Below are positions 15,512-25,933 of a DNA stretch of 64,000 nt, in pieces. Source of the stretch: QQWI01 sp964522015 (GTDB lineage Bacteria > Bacillota > Clostridia > Peptostreptococcales > Acidaminobacteraceae). Where the stretch lies: positions 424,743-488,742 of the forward strand of contig CAZFST010000001.1 of assembly GCA_964522015.1 (NCBI GenBank), in the 5' to 3' direction. Numbering within the stretch: the first letter of the stretch is position 1; each line of letters begins with the position of its first letter. The translations under genes and the position numbers were made by a program. The notes under the pieces were generated by a model. The model saw only the letters and a program-made list of their open reading frames with translations, did not search any database and was not told where the DNA came from.

Positions 15512-18500
15512 CTATTCCACAACAAATGGTTGATATCCATAGACTTTATTGTAAACCCTATAGAGTATCACAGCCGCTTCTGCCTTAGTCAAATTATCAA
15601 GAGGTCTGAGCTTGCCATCTGTGACTAGTATTAAACCACTTCCTATCAAATTTGACACTGCAGTTTTGGCATATGGGCTAACTATAGAGCCATCAATAAA
15701 CTTGGTTAGATCAACAGTGTTCTTTTCAGCAGGGCTCATACCAGCATTTAAGAGAAACTTGTCGATCATTACCATCATATCTTGACGAGTTATATTACCA
15801 GTTGGTACAAACATCTTGTTAGCTGCACCACTTATAATACCCAGTTCTTTTGCAGCATTGACCGCATTTGAGTAGTAAGCATCTTTCTTAACATCAGTAA
15901 AGAAAAGGGTTTGAGGCTCATTAAAGTACATGAGACGCATCATCAATGTGACAAAATCTCCACGATTGATTTTTCCATTGTAATTGAAATTCCCAGTACC
16001 TTGTCCCTTAATAATGCCTTTACTCATTAAAGCTTCAACAGCTTTTCTACTCCACTCTGCATTCACCAAATCCTTAAATGTCAATTTTGAATAACTGACA
16101 CCAAATGTGCTTAGATGGTTGGTCTCAAAGTAAACCTGCTTATCTTCAGCACTGTAACGGCCACTTGCCAGTAGCTCACTCACACCTTGTTTGTTTAAAC
16201 GCCAAATATTTATTTTACTTGGATCCTCACCGATATTTAGTGTGTAGGGAATAGCGAACTTAATGGTCTTTTTATTAGATTTCCAATCGACTTTTTGATT
16301 ATTTTCCATCATGCTAAAGTCAATCATGGGCTTGTCCCTATTTTCACCAGGTGTTGCCAAAGTACTCCAAGCCACTTGATTGAACATAAAGCTAATTGTC
16401 TCATCACCACTGATGGTCTTATCACCTAGGAGGTCACCTTTTAGAACCACATCGCCATAATCGGTTCTTATGATTACTGAATAGTTTGGATTTCCAGTGA
16501 AGAATCGCTTTGGCACCACAAATAAACAACTCTGAACAAGCTTATTGAAACGGGCATTCAATATCACTGTTTTGATTTTATCCCTATTGAAGCTTGCTTG
16601 TTCAAAAGCGGTCTCAAGTTGACTTGATGTTACCATCAATTTGACCGATTGATTATTAGCAGTAGATTTTAATGGCTCAAAACCGATGGTAACCGCACCA
16701 TTTTTACTGATAATCTCTTTTAAAGCATTTAAAACAACTCTGTCCGCTTCACCAAGTGGTACATTTAAATCCTTGAGAGTTACTAATTTTTTTGCTTCTG
16801 GTTCTTCTGGTTCTTCTGGTTCATCAACCACTTTGCCAACCGTCTGTTTTTCAACAGTGACTAATACTTCAGTTGTAAACAAAGTACCCTGATAATCATA
16901 AGTGATTTCAATAATACCAGCCCCTACGTTGCTTGCTGAAATTTCGCCATCTTTATTGATAACAATTTGATTATTACCAGCTTTGACACGATAAGCGACT
17001 GCACTTGCATCCAATTTAGAAACTGTACCATCAATCATTTCTATATAAGCACTTAAGTTTGATTTTTGACCAAGTTTTAAGGTCACCCATTCTGGTGTTG
17101 CATAAAAGCGCTTAATTTTCGGCAGTTCTTTAACCACACTTAAACTCATTCCAGTTTCGAAGGCATAATCTTTTGAAATGCGGTAGCTAGCAAGCAGAAT
17201 ATCCTCGCCCAATTTAGCACCCTTCACCTTACCAAGCTGATCGACTTCTAAAGCACCTTGTTTGACAAGGGTTTTCCATGCTACCTTGTCAGGGTCCAGT
17301 TGGAATAGCTGATTCTTAGAATCTTTTAGATAGACTTTGAACTGGGTTATTTCGCCTAAAATCAGATAATTCTTCTGAGGCTCAATGACTAGGCCCACCA
17401 TATCAGACAAAGCGCTGTTATAGATTTCAGTCACAAACTCTGAACGGTTTCCTGCTTGGTCGGTAGAGACTACTGTAATGTTTTGAGTGAGTTGATTTGC
17501 CATGGACACATCTGCAACGAATATGCCCTCCTCATCACTGGTCACACTCTTGCCATTTACAGTAATGGTGGTATTAAACTCCGAATAGCCTCTGACGCGA
17601 ACTGTGTCCTTAATTAAGGCTCCCGGTTCAGGACTGTCAATTCTAAGAACTGGTGACGTAGAATCCAAGGTGACTTTGAAATTATGATTGGTTGTATCGC
17701 CATTTTCGTTAGTCGCAGAGATGGCAATGGCGTTATCACCCTCGATTAAAGTTAAATTGATGTGCTGGTTTGAGCTGTCTTGAATCTCTGTGCCGTTAAT
17801 CGACACTTGGTAGGTGACAGTTTGATTACTTGAAAGGTCACAAGTAAATTGACGTAAATTGGTCAAATAGGTTTGGACTGAATCTACAATGCCCTTGTCG
17901 ATGACTTGAGCACCACTTGACAATAGAAACTGATGAGCTACAATCGCTGGATTTGGAACATTCAGCGTTGCTTCCCCCGTTGATATCTCAGAATAGTAGC
18001 GTGCTTCGGTAACCGTGTTGTAGGCTGAGACCTTAATCAGATAGGTTTTGCCAGGAATAATGCCTTTGACTGTACGAACCAGGCCATCGCTGGCATTTGA
18101 GTCATCACTAGCAGTCTTCATAGCATTGGTAATCGCCGTAGCACCTGCGCCATCGACATTCTTATAGGTACCGCCAATCAAGTGGTAGCCCGTTTTTTCT
18201 GTGAATTCATAACTTGTGACGAATTCGCCAGTACTCTTATCGAATACGTCTACCAAATAGCCTGTTACTAAATTAGCTTTTGGATCTTGCCATGTCAATT
18301 TAAGCAAGCCACTACCAACATTGGCCACTTTAAAATCTTGAACCCCTTGTGGCGCATTTAAGTTTGTATAAGCAAAAGCATCCTGGGTAGTCATAGAGCT
18401 GGCAACAAAGCCATCGGTGTCCATAATCTGAACGATCACTTTATAGTTTCCAGATTTCTGAGTGGCTGGAAGTTTTGCTGTAGTCTTTAATGCATTGGCT

Positions 18501-21500
18501 GCAATGCCATCGACCAGCAGAAGATTATCTTCAGCTGCTTGCGGATCCGCTTGACCGACAACCTCTTTGACCAAGAGAACCTTAACGGTTTGTCCCGCTA
18601 CAATCTCTTTGCCGGTCCACTGGATAGTCAGATCATCGTTGACGATTGATGTATTGACAGACTCCAAAGCTGTTATATTTTTGGCCTCAAAGACTTTGCA
18701 ATCTACGACGGTTTCTGAAGTGAGTGTCCAAGTGCCATTGGCAGGACTGTTAATTGAGATAAATAAGGAATGCTGGCTACCTTCGGCATTCTTCTTGACA
18801 AAGGCGTTTTTTGCTTGATTTGGCTGATCTTCCATGAAAATCGGATACATATCACCAGATGGCGACTTGACAGCAACAACAGGTGTCTCGCCTATAAATA
18901 GGACTTCTATCAGTGCGTTGTCCCGATTATTTAAGTCAAATGTGTGATTCTTTTGATTCATGGCCGCCAATTGCAACATGGCATTTTTGCCCAGAGAAGC
19001 GGTCAATTTATTTTTTCTGGAGTCGGAAATCAGGTTGATATTCTCGCCAACAATAAACGTCCCTTCTGGTTGGTTGTTTTCGTTGTAGACCACTTGGCTA
19101 TAAAAGGGGTCCGCATAGCCAATATCGTGATTGGCGCTAGAGAAGAGTTGATAGGAGAAGTTTCCAGACCATTCGTACTTGACTTTAAATGGGATGTTAA
19201 TGACACTTGCGGATGCATTCACACCGGTGTCACTAATGCCAGCGGTGATGCTGCCAAGGTTCATTCCCCCTACAAAAGGCCAATTGCTTGGCAGTTTTAT
19301 GCCGCCTTTTACATCCCCTGAAAGAATCAGGTTTCCAAGTGCACCTTTATGCTTAGCATCAATGCCAAGTACAATCATAACAGAGCCATAAATAACATCG
19401 AAGACATCTATTTCACCAGAAGCGCTAAACTTTGCACTCGGGCTTTTTAGGCTGTCACCAAATGTCATCCCCATCTGGAGATTCTTAAAAATCTTCACTG
19501 GTCCAATATCTAGAGATGCCATATTGAGGCCAACTCTTTGCAAGGACAGCATCAAATTCACTTTTTTTGCGACGAAAATTTTGACGATTGACATTGAAGC
19601 TGTCGCATTCAGCGCTAGGGGCGGCAAGACGTTGAAATTTCGGGTGATGGTATCGAACAACCCTTCAAACCCGCCACCTAATCCTTGCAAGAACACTACC
19701 GGAGCTACTGGAATTATGGGAATCCCAGGTTCGAATCCACCATAAACATAAACCTTGTCGGGGATAGGTATAGCATAACCGCCTACATCGAACGCCCTTA
19801 AAATGAGTTTCCCCTCAGCCTCAACGACTTTTATAGCAACCTCAACTTCCATTTCAAATTTATAATTTTTGAAGGTATCGATTGCAACTCTGGCACCAGC
19901 ACCGATATCCAATCCAGGAACAATTAGATTGGCTACACCTTTAGGGATGCCGATTTGACCTTCAGCCTTAATCCCTTCAAGCTTCACATTACTGCCATAG
20001 ACGCTAAATCTCAAATCGTCAATGGACAATGACAACGCCCCATCCACATCGAGATTTTCACCGGGTTTGGTTTCCTTTGCGCCAGGATTTGGCGAAGGAT
20101 TAGGTGTTGGGGTATTGCCTACAGTCGTTTTTAAAGCTGCAGTCTTTAGAGCATTGGCCTTTTGGTCAGCGGTCTCTTTTTTCCATGGTGGATCTCCAAG
20201 CATGCCAAATAACCATGCAAAATCAATACTGCCACCAAAGGAGATTGTATCCTCTCTGAGAATAGCTGCTTTAATTTTTACAGGTAATGATCCTAGTAGC
20301 GCAGTACCAATAGCTTTGTCTGTACTAACCGTTTTATCACCATAGGCAAACTCCACCCGAATCGGGTTGACATCTTCTTCTGCTACTTCTTCCTTATTTG
20401 TGTCGTCCTCGGAGATTTCATAAAATAAACCCTGTTGGAAGGTCATAATATAGGGACCGTACAAAAAATTCAAGTTTGGAATACTTAAAACCCCTGAACC
20501 AGTCACGCTAATATATGGGGATTCGTGCATCATATCCTTAGTGTGTACCTGAATTTTCATCGGCCGATCAGGGGATCCAAAATTCATCTTGCCTGTTGAA
20601 TAAGTACTTGTCATAACTGAATTGATGGTTGCCTTTTCGCTGATGACGGTATAGATATTATCGCCCTCAGCTTTAGCAATTTTATCAGCTCTAACATCTA
20701 AAACAATTTTCCGACCCGCCAGTTGCGACTTTAACCCACTTTCAGAATCTGCAGTAATAATCTCATAGACATAACTACCTTCTTTTAGTGAGCGTACAAT
20801 CCCTAAGAGTCCATAGGTGCGAACTCTATACTTTACGTCATTACTAAACTGTAGGGGTGTTGTGAACTCTTGGAAGGTCAAAAGACCATCCTTCACATAT
20901 TCAACCACCAATTTGTAATCGTGGTTAACCGTGTAGGTTTCTGTTGATGGCAGTTTAATCAGCAGTTGATTCGGCTCAAATTTCAACAAACTTGGGTCAA
21001 TCACTTTATCAACAGTGGAGCCCCCGCTTTGGGTTCGCAACAAAACGCGATAGGTACCATTGTTTACAATGGCATTTAAATTTTCGCCGTTAACTGTGAT
21101 GACCCTGTCCGTATCTAGATGATAAATAAACTTATTGTTGAAATCAGTGAATTTAATAGTAGGTGGTTGTCCCGAAATTGCAGGAATCAGTACATTTCCA
21201 GATCTTTCGATAGGCGCGCTCAGGTTGTCCGCATTTAGTGTAATTTTATACTGGAAATTGGTCCAATGATAGAGTGGAGGCGTATTCAAAGTCCATTTAA
21301 AATTAATGGTCTCATTGGGTAAAACAGTGCCTAATTGAATGGTCTTAGGCTGGGTAAAAGGCAACGTAGCCCCTTGACTATATTCTAAGGTTACCTTTGC
21401 ATTTCTAAGCAATTGCGCTTGATACAAGCTATTGTCTACAACACCATTAATGGCCATTTTGTTGGCGGTATAGCCATTGAATTGGTCGTTGACCTCTAAA

Positions 21501-22462
21501 CGCTCTGGCGCTTGGACTAGCAACTGAACTGAATCTGTTGTTTCTTTTGTTTGATATTCGCCTAAGCCATAGTAAGTCTCATAGATACGATTTTTTCCTT
21601 TTGCTAAGTTTTGAGGGTCCCAGTACAGCGCTACTGCACTATCAGCAGAACCGTATTCATTGGCTTCAGAGGTGAATTTGAGGGTTGAATCCACTTGATA
21701 GTCCCACTTGGTTTCAGCAAGACCTTGCCAATGGCCTACCACCATTGAGCTTGGCTGTTGATTGTAATACACGTCTTGAGTAGCATCACTACTAGCGCCA
21801 CGCCACCCACTCAGTAAACCGTAAGAAACAACGCTGGTTTGATATTGATTATCCACCGCTTTCCAATAGGTTGGCACCTGAGCGCCAACAAACTTTGTCT
21901 CGTTTTCAATAAAGGTCTGACTACCTGGTAGTGACATGGGCGAGCCGTCATTCTCACCTAGCATGGTATCTAATAAAACCCTTGAGCCAATTGAAAAGTC
22001 TTTGTTTCCCGTGTTGGCCACCTGATAGCGAATATGCACATTGCCTGCATTCTTATCTGATGTATCGAGGGTGATAAACTGGGTAATTTCGATGCCTTTA
22101 ATCATCCAAACGGACTTGGTCACGTTGCCCATAGTCACCGGATCTAACCTAAAGGAACTCTCTAATCCTAAAAAGCCATATTCATTACCGTAAACATACT
22201 GTTTTCCATCAATCATAAAGGTAGTAAAGGTGGTATCCGGGACGCCATCCTTAAACAACAGCTGTTTATTGTTATCTGCTGGATTTTTTGTTCCCTTGAC
22301 CGTTTCGATGGTGAAGCGGCCGTTGTCCTCATTCACCCAATATTTAAGAAAATCATTGGATACTTCAAAGGTAGTTGGACCATCGGCAAAAATCGGTCCC
22401 ATTTCTCCAAAGCTAAGACAAATCAAGCATATAATCAGTGTGAGTGCAATTGTCTTTTTCAC
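15512..22462 (-). CDS. Giant exported multidomain protein with C-terminal SLH domains
   Basis: 2316 residues starting at GTG 22462 behind GGGGG, nine bases after the stop of the previous gene. A signal peptide (about 1-27) is followed by beta-sandwich regions, including an IPT/TIG-like segment near 440 and a low-complexity PTPNPSPNPG linker near 787. An unusual stretch of Gly/Val-rich amphipathic strands follows (about 800-1150). Then come an FN3-like domain (about 1370-1500), Ig-like modules with STDQAGN, a BIG2-like segment, a PEEPEEPE linker near 1885 and three SLH domains (about 2127-2310, FKDLVNAEWSRKAVEALM and others). SLH domains bind pyruvylated cell-wall polymers, so the protein is displayed on the cell surface. 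Adhesion or matrix function is inferred. Confidence 0.85.
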   Translation of the reverse strand: MKKTIALTLIICLICLSFGEMGPIFADGPTTFEVSNDFLKYWVNEDNGRFTIETVKGTKNPADNNKQLLFKDGVPDTTFTTFMIDGKQYVYGNEYGFLGLESSFRLDPVTMGNVTKSVWMIKGIEITQFITLDTSDKNAGNVHIRYQVANTGNKDFSIGSRVLLDTMLGENDGSPMSLPGSQTFIENETKFVGAQVPTYWKAVDNQYQTSVVSYGLLSGWRGASSDATQDVYYNQQPSSMVVGHWQGLAETKWDYQVDSTLKFTSEANEYGSADSAVALYWDPQNLAKGKNRIYETYYGLGEYQTKETTDSVQLLVQAPERLEVNDQFNGYTANKMAINGVVDNSLYQAQLLRNAKVTLEYSQGATLPFTQPKTIQLGTVLPNETINFKWTLNTPPLYHWTNFQYKITLNADNLSAPIERSGNVLIPAISGQPPTIKFTDFNNKFIYHLDTDRVITVNGENLNAIVNNGTYRVLLRTQSGGSTVDKVIDPSLLKFEPNQLLIKLPSTETYTVNHDYKLVVEYVKDGLLTFQEFTTPLQFSNDVKYRVRTYGLLGIVRSLKEGSYVYEIITADSESGLKSQLAGRKIVLDVRADKIAKAEGDNIYTVISEKATINSVMTSTYSTGKMNFGSPDRPMKIQVHTKDMMHESPYISVTGSGVLSIPNLNFLYGPYIMTFQQGLFYEISEDDTNKEEVAEEDVNPIRVEFAYGDKTVSTDKAIGTALLGSLPVKIKAAILREDTISFGGSIDFAWLFGMLGDPPWKKETADQKANALKTAALKTTVGNTPTPNPSPNPGAKETKPGENLDVDGALSLSIDDLRFSVYGSNVKLEGIKAEGQIGIPKGVANLIVPGLDIGAGARVAIDTFKNYKFEMEVEVAIKVVEAEGKLILRAFDVGGYAIPIPDKVYVYGGFEPGIPIIPVAPVVFLQGLGGGFEGLFDTITRNFNVLPPLALNATASMSIVKIFVAKKVNLMLSLQRVGLNMASLDIGPVKIFKNLQMGMTFGDSLKSPSAKFSASGEIDVFDVIYGSVMIVLGIDAKHKGALGNLILSGDVKGGIKLPSNWPFVGGMNLGSITAGISDTGVNASASVINIPFKVKYEWSGNFSYQLFSSANHDIGYADPFYSQVVYNENNQPEGTFIVGENINLISDSRKNKLTASLGKNAMLQLAAMNQKNHTFDLNNRDNALIEVLFIGETPVVAVKSPSGDMYPIFMEDQPNQAKNAFVKKNAEGSQHSLFISINSPANGTWTLTSETVVDCKVFEAKNITALESVNTSIVNDDLTIQWTGKEIVAGQTVKVLLVKEVVGQADPQAAEDNLLLVDGIAANALKTTAKLPATQKSGNYKVIVQIMDTDGFVASSMTTQDAFAYTNLNAPQGVQDFKVANVGSGLLKLTWQDPKANLVTGYLVDVFDKSTGEFVTSYEFTEKTGYHLIGGTYKNVDGAGATAITNAMKTASDDSNASDGLVRTVKGIIPGKTYLIKVSAYNTVTEARYYSEISTGEATLNVPNPAIVAHQFLLSSGAQVIDKGIVDSVQTYLTNLRQFTCDLSSNQTVTYQVSINGTEIQDSSNQHINLTLIEGDNAIAISATNENGDTTNHNFKVTLDSTSPVLRIDSPEPGALIKDTVRVRGYSEFNTTITVNGKSVTSDEEGIFVADVSMANQLTQNITVVSTDQAGNRSEFVTEIYNSALSDMVGLVIEPQKNYLILGEITQFKVYLKDSKNQLFQLDPDKVAWKTLVKQGALEVDQLGKVKGAKLGEDILLASYRISKDYAFETGMSLSVVKELPKIKRFYATPEWVTLKLGQKSNLSAYIEMIDGTVSKLDASAVAYRVKAGNNQIVINKDGEISASNVGAGIIEITYDYQGTLFTTEVLVTVEKQTVGKVVDEPEEPEEPEAKKLVTLKDLNVPLGEADRVVLNALKEIISKNGAVTIGFEPLKSTANNQSVKLMVTSSQLETAFEQASFNRDKIKTVILNARFNKLVQSCLFVVPKRFFTGNPNYSVIIRTDYGDVVLKGDLLGDKTISGDETISFMFNQVAWSTLATPGENRDKPMIDFSMMENNQKVDWKSNKKTIKFAIPYTLNIGEDPSKINIWRLNKQGVSELLASGRYSAEDKQVYFETNHLSTFGVSYSKLTFKDLVNAEWSRKAVEALMSKGIIKGQGTGNFNYNGKINRGDFVTLMMRLMYFNEPQTLFFTDVKKDAYYSNAVNAAKELGIISGAANKMFVPTGNITRQDMMVMIDKFLLNAGMSPAEKNTVDLTKFIDGSIVSPYAKTAVSNLIGSGLILVTDGKLRPLDNLTKAEAAVILYRVYNKVYGYQPFVVE

Positions 22463-22471
22463 GATAACCCC

Positions 22472-25400
22472 CTACCTAGGCACATAGATTTTAAGTAAAA
22501 TCCCATGGCGCTCTTGATCGATAAAATACATCGTATAATAGCCCGGTTCTTTCAAAACCAATGGGCCTTCGGCAATGATGTTCTTATTGCGCTTAAACGC
22601 ACCCGATCCAAGGAGGCCTTTTTTAATCTGCAGCTCGTAGGACCCAAAGGCATTTATCACATCGACGAGGCCGCTTGAATTCTTTAAGATGATAAGATTT
22701 TGCGCAGCCACAATGCCATTGATTCTAATCAGGGGCTTATCGGGAATAATCACCGTTCTTCTGGTGACCACTTGATTGCCCGCAGTATCTTGGTACGTAT
22801 AGTCAGCAAAGTAGGTATTTGGCGTAAAGATGTCCACATTGCTTTGAACTGTAAAGCCTGCTTTGTCGATTTCGAGATCGTCATAGATGACTACCCCAGC
22901 TGTGAGATCAAGGGGCTTTCCAACTTCACCTATCACCTCTTGAAAATCAAATGCGATGGTTGGTGGCACTTTATCGATGTTGTTAACACGAGCAAGAATT
23001 CTATGAGTCGTACCATAAATGTCTTTGACAATATAAACGAAGACGCCATTGGTCTTAAATTCATAACTGCCATTGCCATTATTATTGAGGATTGTAAAAC
23101 TCACATCCGCAGATAGCTCTGCTGTTACATTTTTATTTGTAAGAGTCGCATCTGAGTAAGTGATTTGAAAATTGGGATCAATTCCAGTGATATTTTGAAT
23201 GCTCACCTTTTTTTCGATCCGATTGCCCGCTACATCCTCGATAATAAAAGTATAATCACCATTCTCTTTGAAGATTCTCGAAGTCTTGTTGAGATTGTTG
23301 AGTATTCTAATCGGTTCTTCAGAGGACACCGTCACCGTCACTGGTTCAAAGGTATTTTGAGGATAATTTGAACTGTAGGCAACGACTACCACAGGCGGAG
23401 TTTTGTCAATCCAATTCACTTCAATAGGCAACTCTACCACATTACCTGCAGGATCACTTAGTTTAATGGTCGCCGTGCCATTTGTATCGAAGGTGTATTT
23501 GACTGTATTAGAAGATGTTGTTTCTCCTTCCTGTAAAACTGCGTTCTTCGCATCTACAATTTTATAGGTTACCTTTTCGGATGGTGTAAAAAATACATTC
23601 ACCGATTTGCTCGTTAAATCCGATTCACTAAAGGTCAAGTCAACAGTAGGCGCTAGGCGATCGATGTTAAAAATATAAGCCGTCGTATAGCCTGTCCTAC
23701 CCATTTGATCGACATACTGAAAAGTATAGGCGCCATTTTTCTTAAACGTATACTCATGAAGGCCAGATGCATAAACCTTTAGGCTGTACTGTGCTGTCGG
23801 CACGTCGCCTAGTAATTTGACTTCTTGAGGCAAGAGATCGGGGTCAGATGGCATTTTTGGTTTGTCCAGTACGAGACTGACAGTGACATCCTCTATTGTA
23901 GGCTGTATATGACTATAGAGCATCTTGACAGGCGTAGCGGTTCGAATAATCCAAGGGGCATGCGCTTCAATCACCGCCTTGTTGCCTGCCTCATCCTCAA
24001 GGGTAAAAGCTAAGATTTGATCTGGAGAAGTTAAGGTCAGTTTTTTAGTGTCGGGCATGATTTTTATTTTGCTATTGGCTGAATGATTATCCTTAATCTC
24101 AATGAGTTCTGCTGTAACTGGCTCATCAGTCGGTTGATTCGTGGAGTAGCTTATCTTAGCAGTAGGAGCCGTTCTATCCACTGTAAAAGAATGTGTTATG
24201 ACGGCTGAGTCGATGAATTTAACAGGGGGTGTTTTTGTATCATCTGGTATCTGGTATCTATATTGCATAGAAAGAATGTGGTTACCATCTAGAAGATCCT
24301 TAATGTCTAAATTGAAACTACCTAAGCCATCTGTATGATTTAGAGGTCCATAGGGTTTAGTTATTTTGCTGCCATTGGCAAGATTTAAAACATAGCGAAA
24401 TTCTGTTTTATCATTAAATTCATCTAAAGTGTAGTCGACTTTAACGGTGTCTTCCTTAGTCAGTGTATCACTTGTCAGGCCACCTGATGGCTTAGGAAGC
24501 ATTGTAAACGCCAAGACACTTTCATCATATATTTTAGCGTTTCCAGCGCTATCCTCAACAATGACTTCAAGATAGTAATCTCCCGGCGTCAGGTCTTCTG
24601 GCATCTCGATAATAGTTTTTACAGCATCTGACACAGGTATTTGAATAACTTGAGCGAATGATTGTACTACTTCGTCAGATTTTAAATCTTTTTTTATATT
24701 GTACTTTAAGGTACCATTGATGTTTTCAGGGATTGTGAGATTAAGCTCATTTTTCAATGCATCTGTAACAAACTCATAACCACTTTCATCATTTACAACA
24801 ACTTCGAATTTAAATTCGTTCATATTATCTGAATCGATTGCTTCAACAGCAACAAGAGGTTCTTCTCTATCAACGAGAAAATAAACTGGATAAGTCTCTT
24901 CAAATCCATTATCGCTAAAAGAAACTGCTTTGATTTTGATAGCATAAAGGCCATGTACTAAGTCAGAAGGGTCGTTGGATTTTACTACGGCCTTATTAAT
25001 ATCAACTGTGAAATCGTGAGAATTTTCATCAATAGCGTTGATTTTGATAAAGTCTACATATTTCCCCCATATAGTATCGAAATCCTCTTCAGTACTTGGA
25101 ATGCCTTCAAAAACGAAAATTCTTCTACTCGCAATAGTGGCATCATTGACACTATCGATATAGTACTCTAAATAAAAACCACGATGATTATATGTCGCAC
25201 TGTATTGCATTTCCAACAACTCACTTGGAGGAATCAAACGGGGTGTACTCTCGAAAATCGGCACAGAAAAATCAAAACTAGAATTGATAAACGATTGTTC
25301 TGGATTGGATGGATCTAAATCAAAATCATTGCTCCAGAAAATTTCATCTCCAATTTTGATATAAAAGTCTAATGTGCAATTGCCAATAATATTTTTAAAT

Positions 25401-25774
25401 CTATCGTCTTTCCCTACTGCATAATAAAAATTGAATTCAAAAGCACTTGGATTACTAGGCTCATCCAACTGGATATTAGCCATGGGAACAATGTGATAAC
25501 CACTTGGTCTTGGGTTATCTGGATCTGACAATGTCCCCCCTGTGAGCTGTATTCCAACCTCATTTATGGGTACAGATAATTTACCGAAATTCACCTTTAG
25601 TATATAGTATTCGTTCAAGACAGCTTGCATGTTCGTTATTTCTAAGACCGGGACATTGGCATCTGCAAATGCCTTGATAAATGCTGTGCTTGGAAACTGC
25701 ACTAGCACTAGACTTGCCACCAAGCAAAACAACAAAATGCGCTTAGTTTTTTTAAATATTTTTTCCGCTCTCAT
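22472..25774 (-). CDS. Large exported protein of repeated bacterial Ig-like domains
   Basis: 1100 residues. The signal peptide runs to about residue 38 (ILLFCLVASLVLVQFPSTAFIKAFA). The rest is a chain of beta-sandwich modules, each ending in a motif like D-x-AGN (VEDSAGNA, LEDEAGNK, LSDPAGNV, IEDVAGNR) and starting with DRTAPT or DKTPPV. This is typical of bacterial Ig-like/HYR-type domains of surface proteins. The last module (GEVGKPLDLTAGVVIYDD) resembles DUF5011. It has no SLH, LPXTG or transmembrane anchor, so it is probably secreted or held by its partner encoded nine bases downstream. GGAGG precedes the ATG. Confidence 0.85.
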   Translation of the reverse strand: MRAEKIFKKTKRILLFCLVASLVLVQFPSTAFIKAFADANVPVLEITNMQAVLNEYYILKVNFGKLSVPINEVGIQLTGGTLSDPDNPRPSGYHIVPMANIQLDEPSNPSAFEFNFYYAVGKDDRFKNIIGNCTLDFYIKIGDEIFWSNDFDLDPSNPEQSFINSSFDFSVPIFESTPRLIPPSELLEMQYSATYNHRGFYLEYYIDSVNDATIASRRIFVFEGIPSTEEDFDTIWGKYVDFIKINAIDENSHDFTVDINKAVVKSNDPSDLVHGLYAIKIKAVSFSDNGFEETYPVYFLVDREEPLVAVEAIDSDNMNEFKFEVVVNDESGYEFVTDALKNELNLTIPENINGTLKYNIKKDLKSDEVVQSFAQVIQIPVSDAVKTIIEMPEDLTPGDYYLEVIVEDSAGNAKIYDESVLAFTMLPKPSGGLTSDTLTKEDTVKVDYTLDEFNDKTEFRYVLNLANGSKITKPYGPLNHTDGLGSFNLDIKDLLDGNHILSMQYRYQIPDDTKTPPVKFIDSAVITHSFTVDRTAPTAKISYSTNQPTDEPVTAELIEIKDNHSANSKIKIMPDTKKLTLTSPDQILAFTLEDEAGNKAVIEAHAPWIIRTATPVKMLYSHIQPTIEDVTVSLVLDKPKMPSDPDLLPQEVKLLGDVPTAQYSLKVYASGLHEYTFKKNGAYTFQYVDQMGRTGYTTAYIFNIDRLAPTVDLTFSESDLTSKSVNVFFTPSEKVTYKIVDAKNAVLQEGETTSSNTVKYTFDTNGTATIKLSDPAGNVVELPIEVNWIDKTPPVVVVAYSSNYPQNTFEPVTVTVSSEEPIRILNNLNKTSRIFKENGDYTFIIEDVAGNRIEKKVSIQNITGIDPNFQITYSDATLTNKNVTAELSADVSFTILNNNGNGSYEFKTNGVFVYIVKDIYGTTHRILARVNNIDKVPPTIAFDFQEVIGEVGKPLDLTAGVVIYDDLEIDKAGFTVQSNVDIFTPNTYFADYTYQDTAGNQVVTRRTVIIPDKPLIRINGIVAAQNLIILKNSSGLVDVINAFGSYELQIKKGLLGSGAFKRNKNIIAEGPLVLKEPGYYTMYFIDQERHGILLKIYVPR

Positions 25775-25806
25775 CTCACGCCTCCACCCTCACATGCCTT
25801 TAAGTT

Positions 25807-25857
25807 GATACTCTCGTATCCCTTACAAGGAAATCTAAGATTATTGCTTCAATCTTT
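25807..25857 (-). promoter_or_regulatory. Inverted repeats upstream of the surface-protein operon
   Basis: GATAC-TCTC-GTATC (25807-25820) and AAGATT-n8-AATCTT (25838-25857) lie between the AgrC-like gene and the exported proteins. They are possible operators, but no clear -35/-10 pair accompanies them. Confidence 0.3.
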
Positions 25858-25877
25858 ATTTAACCACTTTTAGACAC

Positions 25878-25904
25878 AAAAAAACGCCGATTACCTAATC
25901 GACG
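25878..25904 (-). terminator. Terminator of the AgrA/AgrC-like operon
   Basis: On the minus strand CGTCGATTA pairs with TAATCGGCG (one U-G) around a short GG loop, followed by seven T. It separates the regulator operon from the surface-protein operon. Confidence 0.8.
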
Positions 25905-25933
25905 CTTGAAATGTCCTAATCGACATCATATCT

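Noticed and set aside
25894..25924. Direct repeat CCTAATCGAC with a 21-base period, resembling paired LytTR sites.
   Set aside because: The first copy is an arm of the terminator hairpin of the regulator operon and the core lacks the GTT of known LytTR boxes. The match is more simply explained by the terminator.
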